37,978 bases of DNA from Methyloradius sp035460505 (GCA_035460505.1 DATHWP010000104.1:1-37978); one strand, 5' to 3'. Shown: positions 22,285-31,469, numbered from the stretch's first letter. Notes: generated from the letters alone by a model not told the origin. Program-made: numbers and translations.

Positions 22285-24192
22285 ATGCCAGTTATACGCT
22301 TACCTGATGGTTCCGAACGTAAGTTTGACGCACCGCTAACAGTGGCCGATGTCGCCATGAGCATAGGCGCTGGTTTGGCGCGCGCTGCGTTGGCGGGCAA
22401 GGTAAACGGCACGCTGGTTGATACGTCATATGTGATCGCTGAGAATGTCGATCTGGCGATTATTACCGAGCGTGATGCGGATGGCCTTGAAGTCATTCGT
22501 CACTCAACTGCCCACTTGCTGGCATATGCTGTTAAAGAGCTATTTCCTGATGCACAGGTGACCATAGGCCCTGTGATCGACAATGGTTTCTACTACGACT
22601 TTTCATACAAACGCCCGTTTACTCCAGAAGATCTGGAAACCATCGAAAAGAAGATGGTCGAACTGGCGAAAAAAGATGAGCCTGTTACCCGCAAGGTATT
22701 GCCGCGTGATGAAGCCGTGGCTTACTTCAAGTCTATTGGTGAAGCCTACAAAGCCGAAATTATTGCTTCCATTCCGGCGGATCAAGAGGTGTCACTTTAT
22801 TCCGAAGGCAATTTCACCGATCTTTGCCGTGGTCCACACGTACCCTCTAGCGGTAAGCTCAAAGTATTCAAGTTGATGAAACTTGCTGGTGCTTACTGGC
22901 GTGGTGACTCCAACAACGAGATGCTGCAACGTATCTACGGTACGGCTTGGGCAAAAAAAGAAGACCTTGACGCTTACCTGCATATGCTGGAAGAAGCCGA
23001 GAAGCGCGATCATCGCAAGTTAGGCAAGCAACTGGATTACTTCCACATGCAGGATGAAGCGCCAGGTATGGTGTTCTGGCATCCGCGCGGCTGGAGTATC
23101 TGGCAGGAAGTCGAGCAATACATGCGCGCCAAGTTTGTCGAATATGGCTACCAAGAGGTACGTACTCCGACCATCATGGATCGCAGCCTGTGGGAAAAAT
23201 CGGGCCATTGGGAAAATTATCGCGAAGGGATGTTCGTCACTTCATCAGAAAACCGTGATTACGCCGTGAAGCCGATGAATTGTCCAGGTCATGTACAGAT
23301 ATATAACAGCGCGTTACATAGCTATCGTGATTTGCCATTACGTTTGGCTGAGTTTGGCTCATGCCATCGTAATGAACCTTCAGGCTCGTTACATGGTTTG
23401 ATGCGTGTGCGCGGCTTTACGCAGGATGATGCCCATATCTTCTGTACAGAAGAACAGGTTGAAGCTGAAGTCGCTGATTTTATTAAAATGCTTTACAAGA
23501 TTTATGGCGATTTTGGCTTTAATGAGGTCATTGTTAAATTATCTACCCGCCCAGCTAAACGTATTGGCAGTGATGCTGAGTGGGATAGAGCGGAAAAGTC
23601 GTTGGCCAATGCATTAAAACTGAATAACCTGGAATTTGAATATCAGCCGGGCGAAGGCGCATTTTATGGCCCTAAGATTGAATTTACGCTCAAAGATTCG
23701 CTTGGCCGTTTATGGCAATGCGGCACTATTCAGTTAGATCCTAATCTTCCTGAACGCTTGGGCGCAGAATATGTGGCTGAAGATAACAGCCGCAAACGCC
23801 CGTTGATGCTGCATCGGGCCATTGTTGGCTCCATGGAGCGATTCCTCGGTATCTTGATTGAAAACTATGCAGGCGCATTGCCAGCTTGGCTCGCTCCTAT
23901 GCAAGCGATGGTGCTGAATATCAGTGATGGCCAGTCAGATTATGTCTCACAAGTGGTCACTCAACTGAAGAAAAGCGGCTTCAGAGTTGATTCCGACTTG
24001 AGGAATGAGAAAATAACCTATAAAATACGCGAACATAGCTTACAAAAATTACCTTACCTCTTAATTGCAGGTGAGCGTGAGATGCAAAGTGGGCAAGTGG
24101 CCGTGCGTACCCGAAAAGGCGAAGACCTGGGTTCAATGTCTTTGGATGCATTTATTCAGCTCCTTAAAAACGACGTGGACTCAAAGGTTTAA
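22285..24192 (+). CDS. thrS: Threonyl-tRNA synthetase
   Basis: The 635-residue protein charges tRNA-Thr. The order is: an N-terminal TGS domain (about residues 1-60), the editing domain with HSTAHLLAYA and CRGPHVPSSG, then the class II catalytic core. The core has MNCPGH (a zinc ligand), motif 2 around CHRNEPSGSLHGLMRVRGF, and motif 3 HRAIVGSMERFLGILIEN. A C-terminal anticodon-binding domain follows. The ATG at 22285 gives the standard MPVIRLPDGS start. A longer frame opening at 22207 would encode a terminator hairpin and is rejected. It heads the translation operon thrS-infC-rpmI-rplT. Confidence 0.97.
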   Translation: MPVIRLPDGSERKFDAPLTVADVAMSIGAGLARAALAGKVNGTLVDTSYVIAENVDLAIITERDADGLEVIRHSTAHLLAYAVKELFPDAQVTIGPVIDNGFYYDFSYKRPFTPEDLETIEKKMVELAKKDEPVTRKVLPRDEAVAYFKSIGEAYKAEIIASIPADQEVSLYSEGNFTDLCRGPHVPSSGKLKVFKLMKLAGAYWRGDSNNEMLQRIYGTAWAKKEDLDAYLHMLEEAEKRDHRKLGKQLDYFHMQDEAPGMVFWHPRGWSIWQEVEQYMRAKFVEYGYQEVRTPTIMDRSLWEKSGHWENYREGMFVTSSENRDYAVKPMNCPGHVQIYNSALHSYRDLPLRLAEFGSCHRNEPSGSLHGLMRVRGFTQDDAHIFCTEEQVEAEVADFIKMLYKIYGDFGFNEVIVKLSTRPAKRIGSDAEWDRAEKSLANALKLNNLEFEYQPGEGAFYGPKIEFTLKDSLGRLWQCGTIQLDPNLPERLGAEYVAEDNSRKRPLMLHRAIVGSMERFLGILIENYAGALPAWLAPMQAMVLNISDGQSDYVSQVVTQLKKSGFRVDSDLRNEKITYKIREHSLQKLPYLLIAGEREMQSGQVAVRTRKGEDLGSMSLDAFIQLLKNDVDSKV

Positions 24193-24242
24193 TCCGACTG
24201 GTGTAGCGCGGTCTATTTATTTATTGATTTGGAGAATTTGCG

Positions 24243-24767
24243 ATAGCTCAAGATAAAGAAGTACGAATTAACGGTGACATAACAGCACAACAAATTCGTT
24301 TGGTAGGCGTGAATGGTGAGCCTTTAGGTGTAATGAGTTTGAACGAAGCATTTGCCAAGGCCGAAGAGGCAGATATCGATCTGGTTGAAATCGCTCCGCA
24401 AGCAGCGCCACCAGTCTGTAGGCTGATGGATTATGGTAAGTTCAAATATGCTGAAAGCAAGAAACAACACGAAGCCCGTCTTAAGCAAAAGCAGGTTCAG
24501 GTTAAAGAAGTTAAGTTTCGCCCGGGTACGGATGATGGCGATTACAACGTTAAGTTGCGTAATCTGATTCGTTTCTTGGAAGAAGGTGATAAAGCTAAAG
24601 TGACCTTACGTTTCCGTGGTCGTGAAATTACGCACCAGGAACTAGGTTTAGCGCTATTAAAGCGTGTAGAAGCGGATTTACAAGAATACGCAGTAGTCGA
24701 GCAATTCCCCAAGATGGAAGGCCGACAAATGGTGATGGTTCTAGGGCCGCACAAAAAAGTTAAGTAA
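24243..24767 (+). CDS. infC: Translation initiation factor IF-3 (AUA start codon)
   Basis: IF-3 binds the 30S subunit and discriminates against non-canonical start codons. The 174-residue protein begins at ATA 24243, giving the usual N-terminus (M)AQDKEVRINGDITAQQIRLVG. GGAG at 24231-24234 lies 8 bases upstream. The first in-frame ATG/GTG-type codon (TTG at 24300) would delete the conserved start. The linker and C-terminal domain are intact (KEVKFRPGTDDGDYNVK, VTLRFRGREITHQELG, FPKMEGRQMVMVLGP). A rare start codon allows IF-3 to repress its own translation, as known for the AUU of E. coli infC. Confidence 0.94.
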   Translation: MAQDKEVRINGDITAQQIRLVGVNGEPLGVMSLNEAFAKAEEADIDLVEIAPQAAPPVCRLMDYGKFKYAESKKQHEARLKQKQVQVKEVKFRPGTDDGDYNVKLRNLIRFLEEGDKAKVTLRFRGREITHQELGLALLKRVEADLQEYAVVEQFPKMEGRQMVMVLGPHKKVK

Positions 24768-24847
24768 GTTTTAGCTGCACAGAATTCTGAGTGATACGGC
24801 GAAATGGCATGCCCAAGCACTCTTAACTACTCTCAAAGGAGAACAAA
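24768..24847 (+). promoter_or_regulatory. infC-rpmI spacer, possible L20 operator region
   Basis: The 80-bp gap holds GAGTG (24790-24794) and a later CACTC flanking a GC-richer segment, and ends in the strong ribosome site AAAGGAG before rpmI. In E. coli, protein L20 represses rpmI-rplT translation through structures upstream of rpmI. Whether this segment does so here is inference from position; I see no clear L20 binding-site match. Confidence 0.25.
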
Positions 24848-25045
24848 ATGCCAAAAATGAAGACCAAGAGCGGCGCCAAAAAGCGCTTCAAGTTCCTGGG
24901 TAATGGCAAGGTAAAGCGTACCCATTCGCACCTTCGTCATATCCTGACCAAAAAGACTACCAAGCAAAAGCGTAAGCTACGCGGTACAGCCATCGTTTCA
25001 TCAACAGACGTCAAGCGCGTACGCGCCATGATGCCGACTCAATAA
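24848..25045 (+). CDS. rpmI: 50S ribosomal protein L35
   Basis: The 65-residue, very basic protein begins MPKMKTKSGAKKRFKFLGNG, the L35 signature, and has the usual length of bacterial L35. It is a structural protein of the large ribosomal subunit. A strong Shine-Dalgarno (AAAGGAG) lies 7 bases before the ATG. rplT follows after 11 bp; the two are almost always adjacent, and they are regulated together by L20 in well-studied bacteria. Confidence 0.97.
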   Translation: MPKMKTKSGAKKRFKFLGNGKVKRTHSHLRHILTKKTTKQKRKLRGTAIVSSTDVKRVRAMMPTQ

Positions 25046-25056
25046 GGAGATAGATC

Positions 25057-25419
25057 ATGCCTAGAGTCAAACGTGGTGTCATCGCACGCGCCCGCCATAA
25101 AAAAGTATTAGACGCAGCCAAGGGTTACCGCGGCCGTCGTAAGAACGTTTACCGCGTTGCCAAGCAAGCGGTAATGAAAGCTGGTCAATATGCTTACCGT
25201 GATCGCCGTCAAAAGAAACGTCAATTCCGTTCTTTATGGATTGCGCGTATCAATGCAGGTGCACGTGAGTATGGCCTGACCTACAGCCGTTTCATCAATG
25301 GTCTGAAGAAGTCAGCCATCGAAGTGGATCGCAAAGTATTAGCTGATCTGGCTGTATTCGATAAAGTGGCGTTTGCCAAGTTTGCTGAATTAGCAAAATC
25401 AGGCCTATCCGCTGCTTAA
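25057..25419 (+). CDS. rplT: 50S ribosomal protein L20
   Basis: The 120-residue basic protein matches L20: MPRVKRGVIARARHKKVL at the start, AKGYRGRRKNVYRVAKQAV, and FINGLKKSAIEVDRKVLADL near the end. L20 binds 23S rRNA early in 50S assembly and can repress its own operon. AAGGAG lies upstream of the ATG. An intrinsic terminator follows directly, closing the thrS-infC-rpmI-rplT unit. Confidence 0.97.
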   Translation: MPRVKRGVIARARHKKVLDAAKGYRGRRKNVYRVAKQAVMKAGQYAYRDRRQKKRQFRSLWIARINAGAREYGLTYSRFINGLKKSAIEVDRKVLADLAVFDKVAFAKFAELAKSGLSAA

Positions 25420-25432
25420 TTAGCTGCAATTT

Positions 25433-25461
25433 AAAAAGGAGGCCACGTGCCTCCTTTTTTT
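25433..25461 (+). terminator. Strong intrinsic terminator after rplT
   Basis: AAAAAGGAGGC (25433-25443) and GCCTCCTTTTT (25449-25459) form an 11-bp stem with loop CACGT, followed by more T. It should separate ribosomal transcription from pheST. The sequence between it and pheS contains TTTTTG, 17 bases, then TATATT (25491-25496), a weak promoter candidate for pheS. Confidence 0.85.
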
Positions 25462-25504
25462 ATTAAATTTTTGTCAATCACTTAGGTCTGTATATTTAGA
25501 CTTC

Positions 25505-26524
25505 ATGCAAAATCCAGAAAACCAAAGTTTAGAACATCTTGCTCCGCAAGCAGAGCGTGAGTTTGCGGCTTGCGCCACAGTGACTGAATTAGAGCAGGTT
25601 AAAGCGCAATACCTTGGCAAGAGTGGCGTCCTGACTGACGCGCTTAAAGGCCTTGGTAAGCTTAGTAACGAAGAACGCCCAGCAGCAGGTGCAGCGATTA
25701 ACGTGGTCAAGCAAGGCGTAGAGCTTGCTCTGAAAAATCGCCGTGATGCAATATTGCTAGCAGAGCAAGCTCAGCAGCTTGCGGCTGAATCGCTGGATGT
25801 TACATTGCCAGCTCGCAACATTCATGGTCAGGGCGGCTTTCACCCAGTGACGTTGACCATGCAGCGCGTTGAAGAGTTGTTCCATTCCATTGGTTTTGAA
25901 GTCGCAGAAGGTCCGGAAATCGAATCCGACTTTTACAATTTTACTGCGCTTAATATTCCCGAGAATCATCCCGCGCGTGCTATGCACGATACATTTTATA
26001 TCGATACCGCCGATGGTAAAGACTCCCATGTATTGCGTACCCACACGTCACCAGTGCAAGTGCACTACATGCAGAACAGGACGCCTCCGTTGAAAATCAT
26101 CGCGCCAGGCCGGGTATATCGTGTGGATTCCGATGCGACACACTCGCCCATGTTTCACCAGGTAGAAGGTTTATGGGTGGATGAGAACATCAGTTTTGCC
26201 AATCTCAAGGGCGTCGTACAAGACTTTTTGCAGCGTTTCTTTGCGCGTGATGATCTGGAAGTACGCTTCCGCCCATCTTTCTTTCCGTTCACTGAACCAT
26301 CTGCCGAGATGGATATGAGCTGGAATGGCGGCTGGCTGGAGATCGGCGGTTGCGGCATGGTACACCCTGAAGTATTCAAACACGTAGGTGTAGATAGTGA
26401 AAAATACCGTGGTTTTGCCTTTGGTCTGGGCATTGAACGCCTGACCATGTTGCGCTACGGCGTTAATGATTTGCGCTTGTTCTTTGAAAATGACCTGCGT
26501 TTCTTGAAGCAGTTTGGTAAATAA
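25505..26524 (+). CDS. pheS: Phenylalanyl-tRNA synthetase alpha subunit
   Basis: The 339-residue protein is the catalytic subunit of the alpha2-beta2 PheRS. An N-terminal coiled-coil region (about residues 1-90) is followed by the class II core with HPVTLTMQRVEELFHSIGF, motif 2 FRPSFFPFTEPS and motif 3 GFAFGLGIERLTMLRYG. No Shine-Dalgarno sequence is evident before the ATG at 25505. It follows the rplT terminator and is 2 bp upstream of pheT, so the two subunits are translated together. Confidence 0.97.
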   Translation: MQNPENQSLEHLAPQAEREFAACATVTELEQVKAQYLGKSGVLTDALKGLGKLSNEERPAAGAAINVVKQGVELALKNRRDAILLAEQAQQLAAESLDVTLPARNIHGQGGFHPVTLTMQRVEELFHSIGFEVAEGPEIESDFYNFTALNIPENHPARAMHDTFYIDTADGKDSHVLRTHTSPVQVHYMQNRTPPLKIIAPGRVYRVDSDATHSPMFHQVEGLWVDENISFANLKGVVQDFLQRFFARDDLEVRFRPSFFPFTEPSAEMDMSWNGGWLEIGGCGMVHPEVFKHVGVDSEKYRGFAFGLGIERLTMLRYGVNDLRLFFENDLRFLKQFGK

Positions 26525-26526
26525 TT

Positions 26527-28878
26527 ATGCAATTTTCTGAACAATGGTTGAGACAGTTTGTAAATCCAGCGATGAATAGTGATGTCTTGGGTCATGCATT
26601 GACCATGGCCGGACTTGAAGTGGAAGAACAAAAATCAGTAGCTGCTGTATTTGCTGGCGTGGTGATAGGCCAGATTTTGAGTGCCGAAAAACATCCAGAT
26701 GCAGATAGATTACAAATCTGCCGGGTTGATGTTGGTAGCGGTGAACCTTTGCAGATCGTCTGTGGCGCATCGAATGCACGCGCGGGTCTGAAAGCACCTT
26801 GTGCGCTAGTCGGGGCAGCTTTGCCAGGATTTAACATCAAGCAAGCCAAAGTGCGTGGTGTTGAATCATTCGGCATGATGTGCTCCAGCAAAGAGTTGGG
26901 GCTAGCCGAAGAAAGCACGGGTTTGCTCGAGCTGCCAGCCGATGCACCAGTTGGTATGGATATCCGCCAGTTTCTGGCGCTGGATGATCAACTGTTTACA
27001 CTCAAACTCACACCCAATCGTAGCGATTGCCTTAGCATCGTGGGTATTGCCCGCGATGTGGCCGCAATCACTGGTGCTGTTTTGAATTTGCCTGCGCTCA
27101 ATCCTGTAGCTGTTACCAGTGCCAATCAAAAATCAGTTGCCATCGAGCAGACATCGGATTGCCTGCGATATGCTGGGCGACTGATAGAGGGTGTCAATGC
27201 TAATGCGCTGACACCTGACTGGATGGCACGTCGCCTTGAGCGCAGTGGTATTCGCAGCATTAGCGCGATTGTTGATATTACCAATTATGTATTACTCGAG
27301 CTTGGCCAGCCTTTGCATGCGTTTGATGCTGCCAAGTTGCAAGGTGATATTTGCGTGCGCTCTGCAAAACCAGCGGAATCTATCGTGCTATTGAATCAGC
27401 AAGAAGTGAAGGTGGATACCGATATGCTGGTGATTGCCGATGACAGTGGTGCCATTGCACTGGCTGGCATTATGGGCGGTGCCTCAACTTCAGTGAATGA
27501 TTCCACACAGTCAATTTTCCTTGAGAGTGCTTTCTTCACACCTGATGCTATTGCTGGCAAGGCCCGTCGTTTGGGCCTGAGTACAGACTCATCTTATCGT
27601 TTTGAACGTGGTGTCGACTACGGCAATACACTGCAAGCGCTTGAATATGCGACACAACTGATTCAGCAATTATGTGGTGGTCAAGCTGGCCCCGTGATTG
27701 AAGTTGTAGGCGCTTTGCCAGAACGTAAAGCGGTAACGCTGAGACACAGCAAACTGCAATCCATACTGGGGATTGCCATTAGTGAAAGTCAGGTCGCGCA
27801 ATATTTCGCCCAACTTGGATTTTCCAGTGAAAACAAAGCTGGTAGCTTTGTCGTGACGCCACCGAGTTATCGTTTCGATATCAGTATAGAAGAGGATCTG
27901 GTTGAGGAAATCGCTAGATTGCACGGCTATGATCATATTCCTGCAATCGCGCCACAAGCTGCGCTCACCATGCTGCCAGCTTCTGAAAGCCAATTGAAGC
28001 CAGTCTGGCTCAGAGATATTGCGGTTGCCCATGGTTATCAGGAGATCGTTAATTACAGCTTTGTTGAAGAGCAAACAGAGCGAGAAATTCTTGGTAACAG
28101 TCAGCCGATTAAGCTGAAGAACCCGATTGCCAGCAATATGAGTGTGATGCGCTCCAGCCTATGGGTTGGTTTGCTGGATACGCTAGTCTATAACTTGAAC
28201 CGCAAACAGGCGCGTGTACGCCTGTTTGAGATTGGTTCTGCCTATACGCTGGATGGTGAGGCCTATCAGGAGAAAATGCTAATTTCTGGCCTAGCCTATG
28301 GCGCTGCTAGCCCTGAGCAATGGGCTGAGCCTACACGAGAATTGGATTTTTTCGACATTAAGGCCGTGACGGATGCTTTGGGTTCTTTGCAAGTGGAATA
28401 CAAAGCAGCGCAGCACCCAGCCTTGCATCCTGGCCAATCCGCACAGATTATGCTGAATAACAAAGCCATCGGCTGGTTCGGTAAACTGCATCCTAAGTGG
28501 CAGCAACATTACCAATTGCCATTGGCTACTTTTGTTTTTGAGCTGGATGCGACCGCTTTGTTAAGTCGTCAATTACAGACATTTACAGAAGTTGCCAAAT
28601 TTCCGCCGATACGTCGTGACTTGGCAGTGATTGTCGATGAAAATATTGAAGTCAAAACCCTGATAGACACCATGCTTTCCGCACAAATTTCAGTAGTAAA
28701 TGATGTGAGATTGTTTGATGTTTATCGTGGTAAAGGGATCGCCGAAAACAAAAAAAGCCTTGCATTTCTTGTGCTTATGCAAGATACTCAAAAAACTTTG
28801 ACTGATGTTGAAGCCGATGAAGCAATGTCTAAATTGCTCGATTCAATCAAAAAGAATCACGGCGCAGAACTGAGATAA
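26527..28878 (+). CDS. pheT: Phenylalanyl-tRNA synthetase beta subunit
   Basis: The 783-residue protein has the full PheT layout. It comprises the N-terminal OB-fold tRNA-binding domain (about residues 40-150, with EKHPDADRLQICRVDVG), the B3/4 editing domain, the B5 domain (about 400-470), the inactive synthetase-like core, and the C-terminal ferredoxin-fold anticodon-binding domain (about 690-783, starting near FTEVAKFPPIRRDLAV). It starts 2 bp after the pheS stop. ihfA follows 34 bp downstream, the usual arrangement in proteobacteria. Confidence 0.96.
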   Translation: MQFSEQWLRQFVNPAMNSDVLGHALTMAGLEVEEQKSVAAVFAGVVIGQILSAEKHPDADRLQICRVDVGSGEPLQIVCGASNARAGLKAPCALVGAALPGFNIKQAKVRGVESFGMMCSSKELGLAEESTGLLELPADAPVGMDIRQFLALDDQLFTLKLTPNRSDCLSIVGIARDVAAITGAVLNLPALNPVAVTSANQKSVAIEQTSDCLRYAGRLIEGVNANALTPDWMARRLERSGIRSISAIVDITNYVLLELGQPLHAFDAAKLQGDICVRSAKPAESIVLLNQQEVKVDTDMLVIADDSGAIALAGIMGGASTSVNDSTQSIFLESAFFTPDAIAGKARRLGLSTDSSYRFERGVDYGNTLQALEYATQLIQQLCGGQAGPVIEVVGALPERKAVTLRHSKLQSILGIAISESQVAQYFAQLGFSSENKAGSFVVTPPSYRFDISIEEDLVEEIARLHGYDHIPAIAPQAALTMLPASESQLKPVWLRDIAVAHGYQEIVNYSFVEEQTEREILGNSQPIKLKNPIASNMSVMRSSLWVGLLDTLVYNLNRKQARVRLFEIGSAYTLDGEAYQEKMLISGLAYGAASPEQWAEPTRELDFFDIKAVTDALGSLQVEYKAAQHPALHPGQSAQIMLNNKAIGWFGKLHPKWQQHYQLPLATFVFELDATALLSRQLQTFTEVAKFPPIRRDLAVIVDENIEVKTLIDTMLSAQISVVNDVRLFDVYRGKGIAENKKSLAFLVLMQDTQKTLTDVEADEAMSKLLDSIKKNHGAELR

Positions 28879-28912
28879 TAAGCACAATATAATAAGTAGT
28901 TGAGAGGTTTGC

Positions 28913-29215
28913 ATGACACTGACTAAAGCGGATTTAGCCGATTTATTATTCGAGCAAGTTGGATTAAACAAGCGTGAGGCCAAAGATATGGTCGAAGCGT
29001 TTTTTGAAGAAATACGTACAGCCCTGCAAGCAGGTGATAGCGTTAAGCTCTCTGGTTTCGGTAACTTTGAGTTACGTAAGAAATCTGAGCGTCCAGGTCG
29101 TAATCCCAAAACTGGTGAAGAAATACCAATTACTGCAAGACGTGTAGTGACCTTTCATGCGAGCCAAAAGCTTAAAAGTAAGGTAGAGGAGGCTTATGCC
29201 GGAGCACGCAACTAA
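28913..29215 (+). CDS. ihfA: Integration host factor alpha subunit
   Basis: The 100-residue HU-family protein has the IHF-alpha signature GFGNFELRKKSERPGRNPKT, with the DNA-intercalating proline in RPGRNPKTG, and ITARRVVTFHASQKLK. It bends DNA as a heterodimer with IhfB and takes part in transcription and recombination. Its 3' end overlaps the following MerR gene by 20 bases, whose ribosome site lies inside ihfA. It is probably co-transcribed with pheST. Confidence 0.96.
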   Translation: MTLTKADLADLLFEQVGLNKREAKDMVEAFFEEIRTALQAGDSVKLSGFGNFELRKKSERPGRNPKTGEEIPITARRVVTFHASQKLKSKVEEAYAGARN

Positions 29216-29618
29216 GATTGTCTTGCCGCCCATCCCGGCAAAACGGTACTTCACTATTGGTGAGGTGAGTGAGTTGTGCGGCGTAAAACCGCACGTGCTT
29301 CGCTACTGGGAGCAGGAATTTACGCAGTTAAAACCTGTTAAGCGTCGTGGTAACCGTCGTTATTATCAGCACCATGAAGTATTACTGATTCGCCGCATAC
29401 GCGAATTGCTTTATGAGCAAGGGTTTACAATCAGTGGCGCTCGTAATCGATTGGATGGCCAAGAAGATAGAGGCGCGCATTCAGTTCTAGATAGCATCGC
29501 TGAATCCAAACAATCAGGACAACAGAATACAACCCATACACACAGCACTCCAGATGTTGATACTGGTTATCTGCGTAAAGAGTTAAGTGCTGTACTAAGT
29601 TTACTCACTGTCCAATAG
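29196..29618 (+). CDS. MerR-family transcriptional regulator
   Basis: The 140-residue protein has an N-terminal MerR winged helix-turn-helix at about residues 14-80: YFTIGEVSELCGVKPHVLRY, WEQEFTQLKPVKRRGNRRYY and VLLIRRIRELLYEQGFTI. The rest is a short polar tail without metal-binding cysteines, so effector recognition is not apparent. A MerR gene directly after ihfA is a common betaproteobacterial arrangement (from memory). GAGGAGG lies 5 bases before the ATG, inside ihfA, so expression is coupled to ihfA. The target is unknown. Confidence 0.88.
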   Translation: MPEHATKIVLPPIPAKRYFTIGEVSELCGVKPHVLRYWEQEFTQLKPVKRRGNRRYYQHHEVLLIRRIRELLYEQGFTISGARNRLDGQEDRGAHSVLDSIAESKQSGQQNTTHTHSTPDVDTGYLRKELSAVLSLLTVQ

Positions 29619-29636
29619 GGATTTTTAAAGCTAGGT

Positions 29637-29666
29637 TTGTTGAGGGTTCACGTTTTCCGCTATAAT
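29637..29666 (+). promoter_or_regulatory. Sigma-70 promoter of tRNA-Pro
   Basis: TTGTTG (29637-29642) and TATAAT (29661-29666) are spaced 18 bp apart, and GCGCGC follows the -10 box as a GC-rich discriminator. The mature tRNA starts 29 bases downstream of the -10 box, leaving a 5' leader of about 20 bases for RNase P. Confidence 0.75.
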
Positions 29667-29694
29667 GCGCGCTTGTCGCACTGAGTGGCAAAGT

Positions 29695-29771
29695 CGGGGC
29701 GTAGCGCAGCCTGGTAGCGTACTTGCATGGGGTGCAAGGGGTCGCAAGTTCAAATCTTGCCGTCCCGACCA
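29695..29771 (+). tRNA. tRNA-Pro(GGG)
   Basis: This 77-nt tRNA has its CCA encoded. The acceptor strands CGGGGCG and CGTCCCG pair with one G-U. The C1-G72 pair is typical of bacterial tRNA-Pro. The anticodon stem is CTTGC/GCAAG with loop ATGGGGT (anticodon GGG), and the T-arm is GCAAG-TTCAAAT-CTTGC. It reads CCC/CCU proline codons. A T-run (AGATTTTTTCC) follows without a clear hairpin. Confidence 0.96.
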
Positions 29772-29961
29772 AAGATTTTTTCCAGCTTCAAACTCTTCAA
29801 ATCATTAATCATCACTTTTTTTCTTTCCAGCATTTAATGTCTAACTAAATGCACACATCTGGGTTTTAAGTCGACTGAAACCTACACCAAGTTAGTTGCT
29901 CATATTATTTGCTATCATTCACTGATGTTAAGTGCAGATATAAATCAAACGAGGTGATCTG

Positions 29962-31440
29962 TTGAGCCAACAAAACGAAGTATTGGAATTGTTCAACGTC
30001 ATGCTGCTTGGCGTATCGGACGAAGTATTTCTTATTGATGCAAAGTCTATGCAGGTTGTTGCTGCCAGCGATAGTGCGCTCAGTTACTTAGATTGTAACC
30101 TTACTCAATTACAAGCTTACCCATTGCAGGCTTTACTGGGTGCTGATACAGCGGTATTGCAGGATTCCCTTAACAGCTATCGCGACAATCCTGATTTGTT
30201 TGCTCATCAGAGCAAAATCAATAATCAGCATTATATTTATCAGGATGATCGCCTGAAAGTGCTGCTCGTTCGTTTTAAGCAGAATGAGTTTATCATTGCG
30301 ACTAAAAATAGTTGGGCCAATAAAAAGGACATTATTCAAGCGCTGGATGAGAGTGAGTCAAGATTCCATGCAATTCTTTACAACACGCCTGGCTTGGTAG
30401 TGGAGTTTCGTTTTGAAACTAAACGGAATGTGCTATTTACCTTTGTTAGCGATGCTTGCAAAGCCCTACTTGGCGTGAGTCCCGAGAGATTGAAGCAGGC
30501 CCCCACCTTATTTTATGAAATGATGTTGCCAGAAGATCGCATATCGTTCGAAGAGAGCATCGGTTCATCAGCCAGCGGCCTGAGTGTGTTGAATTGGGAG
30601 GGGCGTGTTTGGATCGATGAGTGGCAAGATACCAAATGGATCAACTTACGCTGTAGCCCACGTATGCTGAGTGATGGCTTGATACAGTGGGAAGGTATCA
30701 TGACCAATATCACGCAGAGTAAGCTCGAGAAATATGAGATTGAGCAATCGCGTCAACGCCTCGCAGAACTTTCAGCACACATGACCCAGATTAAAGAAGA
30801 TGAGCGGCAGAGGATAGGTCGTGAAATTCATGATGATCTTGGCGGTAATCTCACGGCGATCAAAATTGGCCTTGCTTCGATCATCCAGCGTATTCAGCCC
30901 GCTGAAACCGCGCTGGTGGATAAAGCAAAAAATCTGGAGGTGCTGGTTGATGATACATTCGAGGCTGCCCACCGCATCTCTGGGGACTTGCGCCCTAATG
31001 TGCTGGAGCTTGGCATTGTCGCTGCATTAGAGTGGCAAACCAAGCAGTTTGAAAAGCAGATTGGTATTGATGCAAATTTCTCAAGTAACAAATCTGACAT
31101 TGAAGTCACGCAAGATCAGGCCATTACATTGTTTAGAATTTGTCAGGAAGGCTTATTTAATATTGCCAAGCATGCAAAAGCTATACATGTCACGGTCTTG
31201 CTCAATTTACTGGCAGATGAAATCATTATGCAGATTGATGATGATGGCATAGGCATACAACCTAGCGACATGCTGAAAGCTAATTCATACGGATTGCGAG
31301 GAATGTCTGAGCGTCTAGCAGCGCTTGATGGTACTTTTAGTATTCAGCGCGGTACAAAACGTGGTACTACTATTCTGGTTAAACTTCCTTATCTGCCTGA
31401 AGTAGCAGCAGGCAAAATGAGTGTTGGTATCTCGCAATAA
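29962..31440 (+). CDS. PAS-domain sensor histidine kinase (HisKA_3, NarX/DegS type)
   Basis: The 492-residue protein has no transmembrane segment, so it is probably cytoplasmic. Layout: an N-terminal PAS-like region (about residues 8-110), a second PAS region with a PAC-like end (about 128-252), a short coiled coil, the HisKA_3 dimerisation domain with phospho-acceptor H290 in GREIHDDLGG, and a HATPase_c domain with FNIAKHAKA, DDDGIG and YGLRGMSERLAAL. The start is TTG 29962, supported by GAGGTGAT just upstream; the next ATG would cut into the PAS region. The response regulator gene follows after 29 bp. The signal is unknown. Confidence 0.88.
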   Translation: MSQQNEVLELFNVMLLGVSDEVFLIDAKSMQVVAASDSALSYLDCNLTQLQAYPLQALLGADTAVLQDSLNSYRDNPDLFAHQSKINNQHYIYQDDRLKVLLVRFKQNEFIIATKNSWANKKDIIQALDESESRFHAILYNTPGLVVEFRFETKRNVLFTFVSDACKALLGVSPERLKQAPTLFYEMMLPEDRISFEESIGSSASGLSVLNWEGRVWIDEWQDTKWINLRCSPRMLSDGLIQWEGIMTNITQSKLEKYEIEQSRQRLAELSAHMTQIKEDERQRIGREIHDDLGGNLTAIKIGLASIIQRIQPAETALVDKAKNLEVLVDDTFEAAHRISGDLRPNVLELGIVAALEWQTKQFEKQIGIDANFSSNKSDIEVTQDQAITLFRICQEGLFNIAKHAKAIHVTVLLNLLADEIIMQIDDDGIGIQPSDMLKANSYGLRGMSERLAALDGTFSIQRGTKRGTTILVKLPYLPEVAAGKMSVGISQ

Positions 31441-31469
31441 GGCTTGCTTTTTGGATAACAAAGACAACG

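Noticed and set aside
24300..24302. TTG start for infC
   Set aside because: It removes the conserved N-terminal IF-3 residues and has no ribosome site; ATA at 24243 has GGAG upstream.
29830..29852. GCATTTA/TAAATGC inverted repeat upstream of the histidine kinase
   Set aside because: Short, AT-rich and without supporting promoter or terminator context; likely chance.
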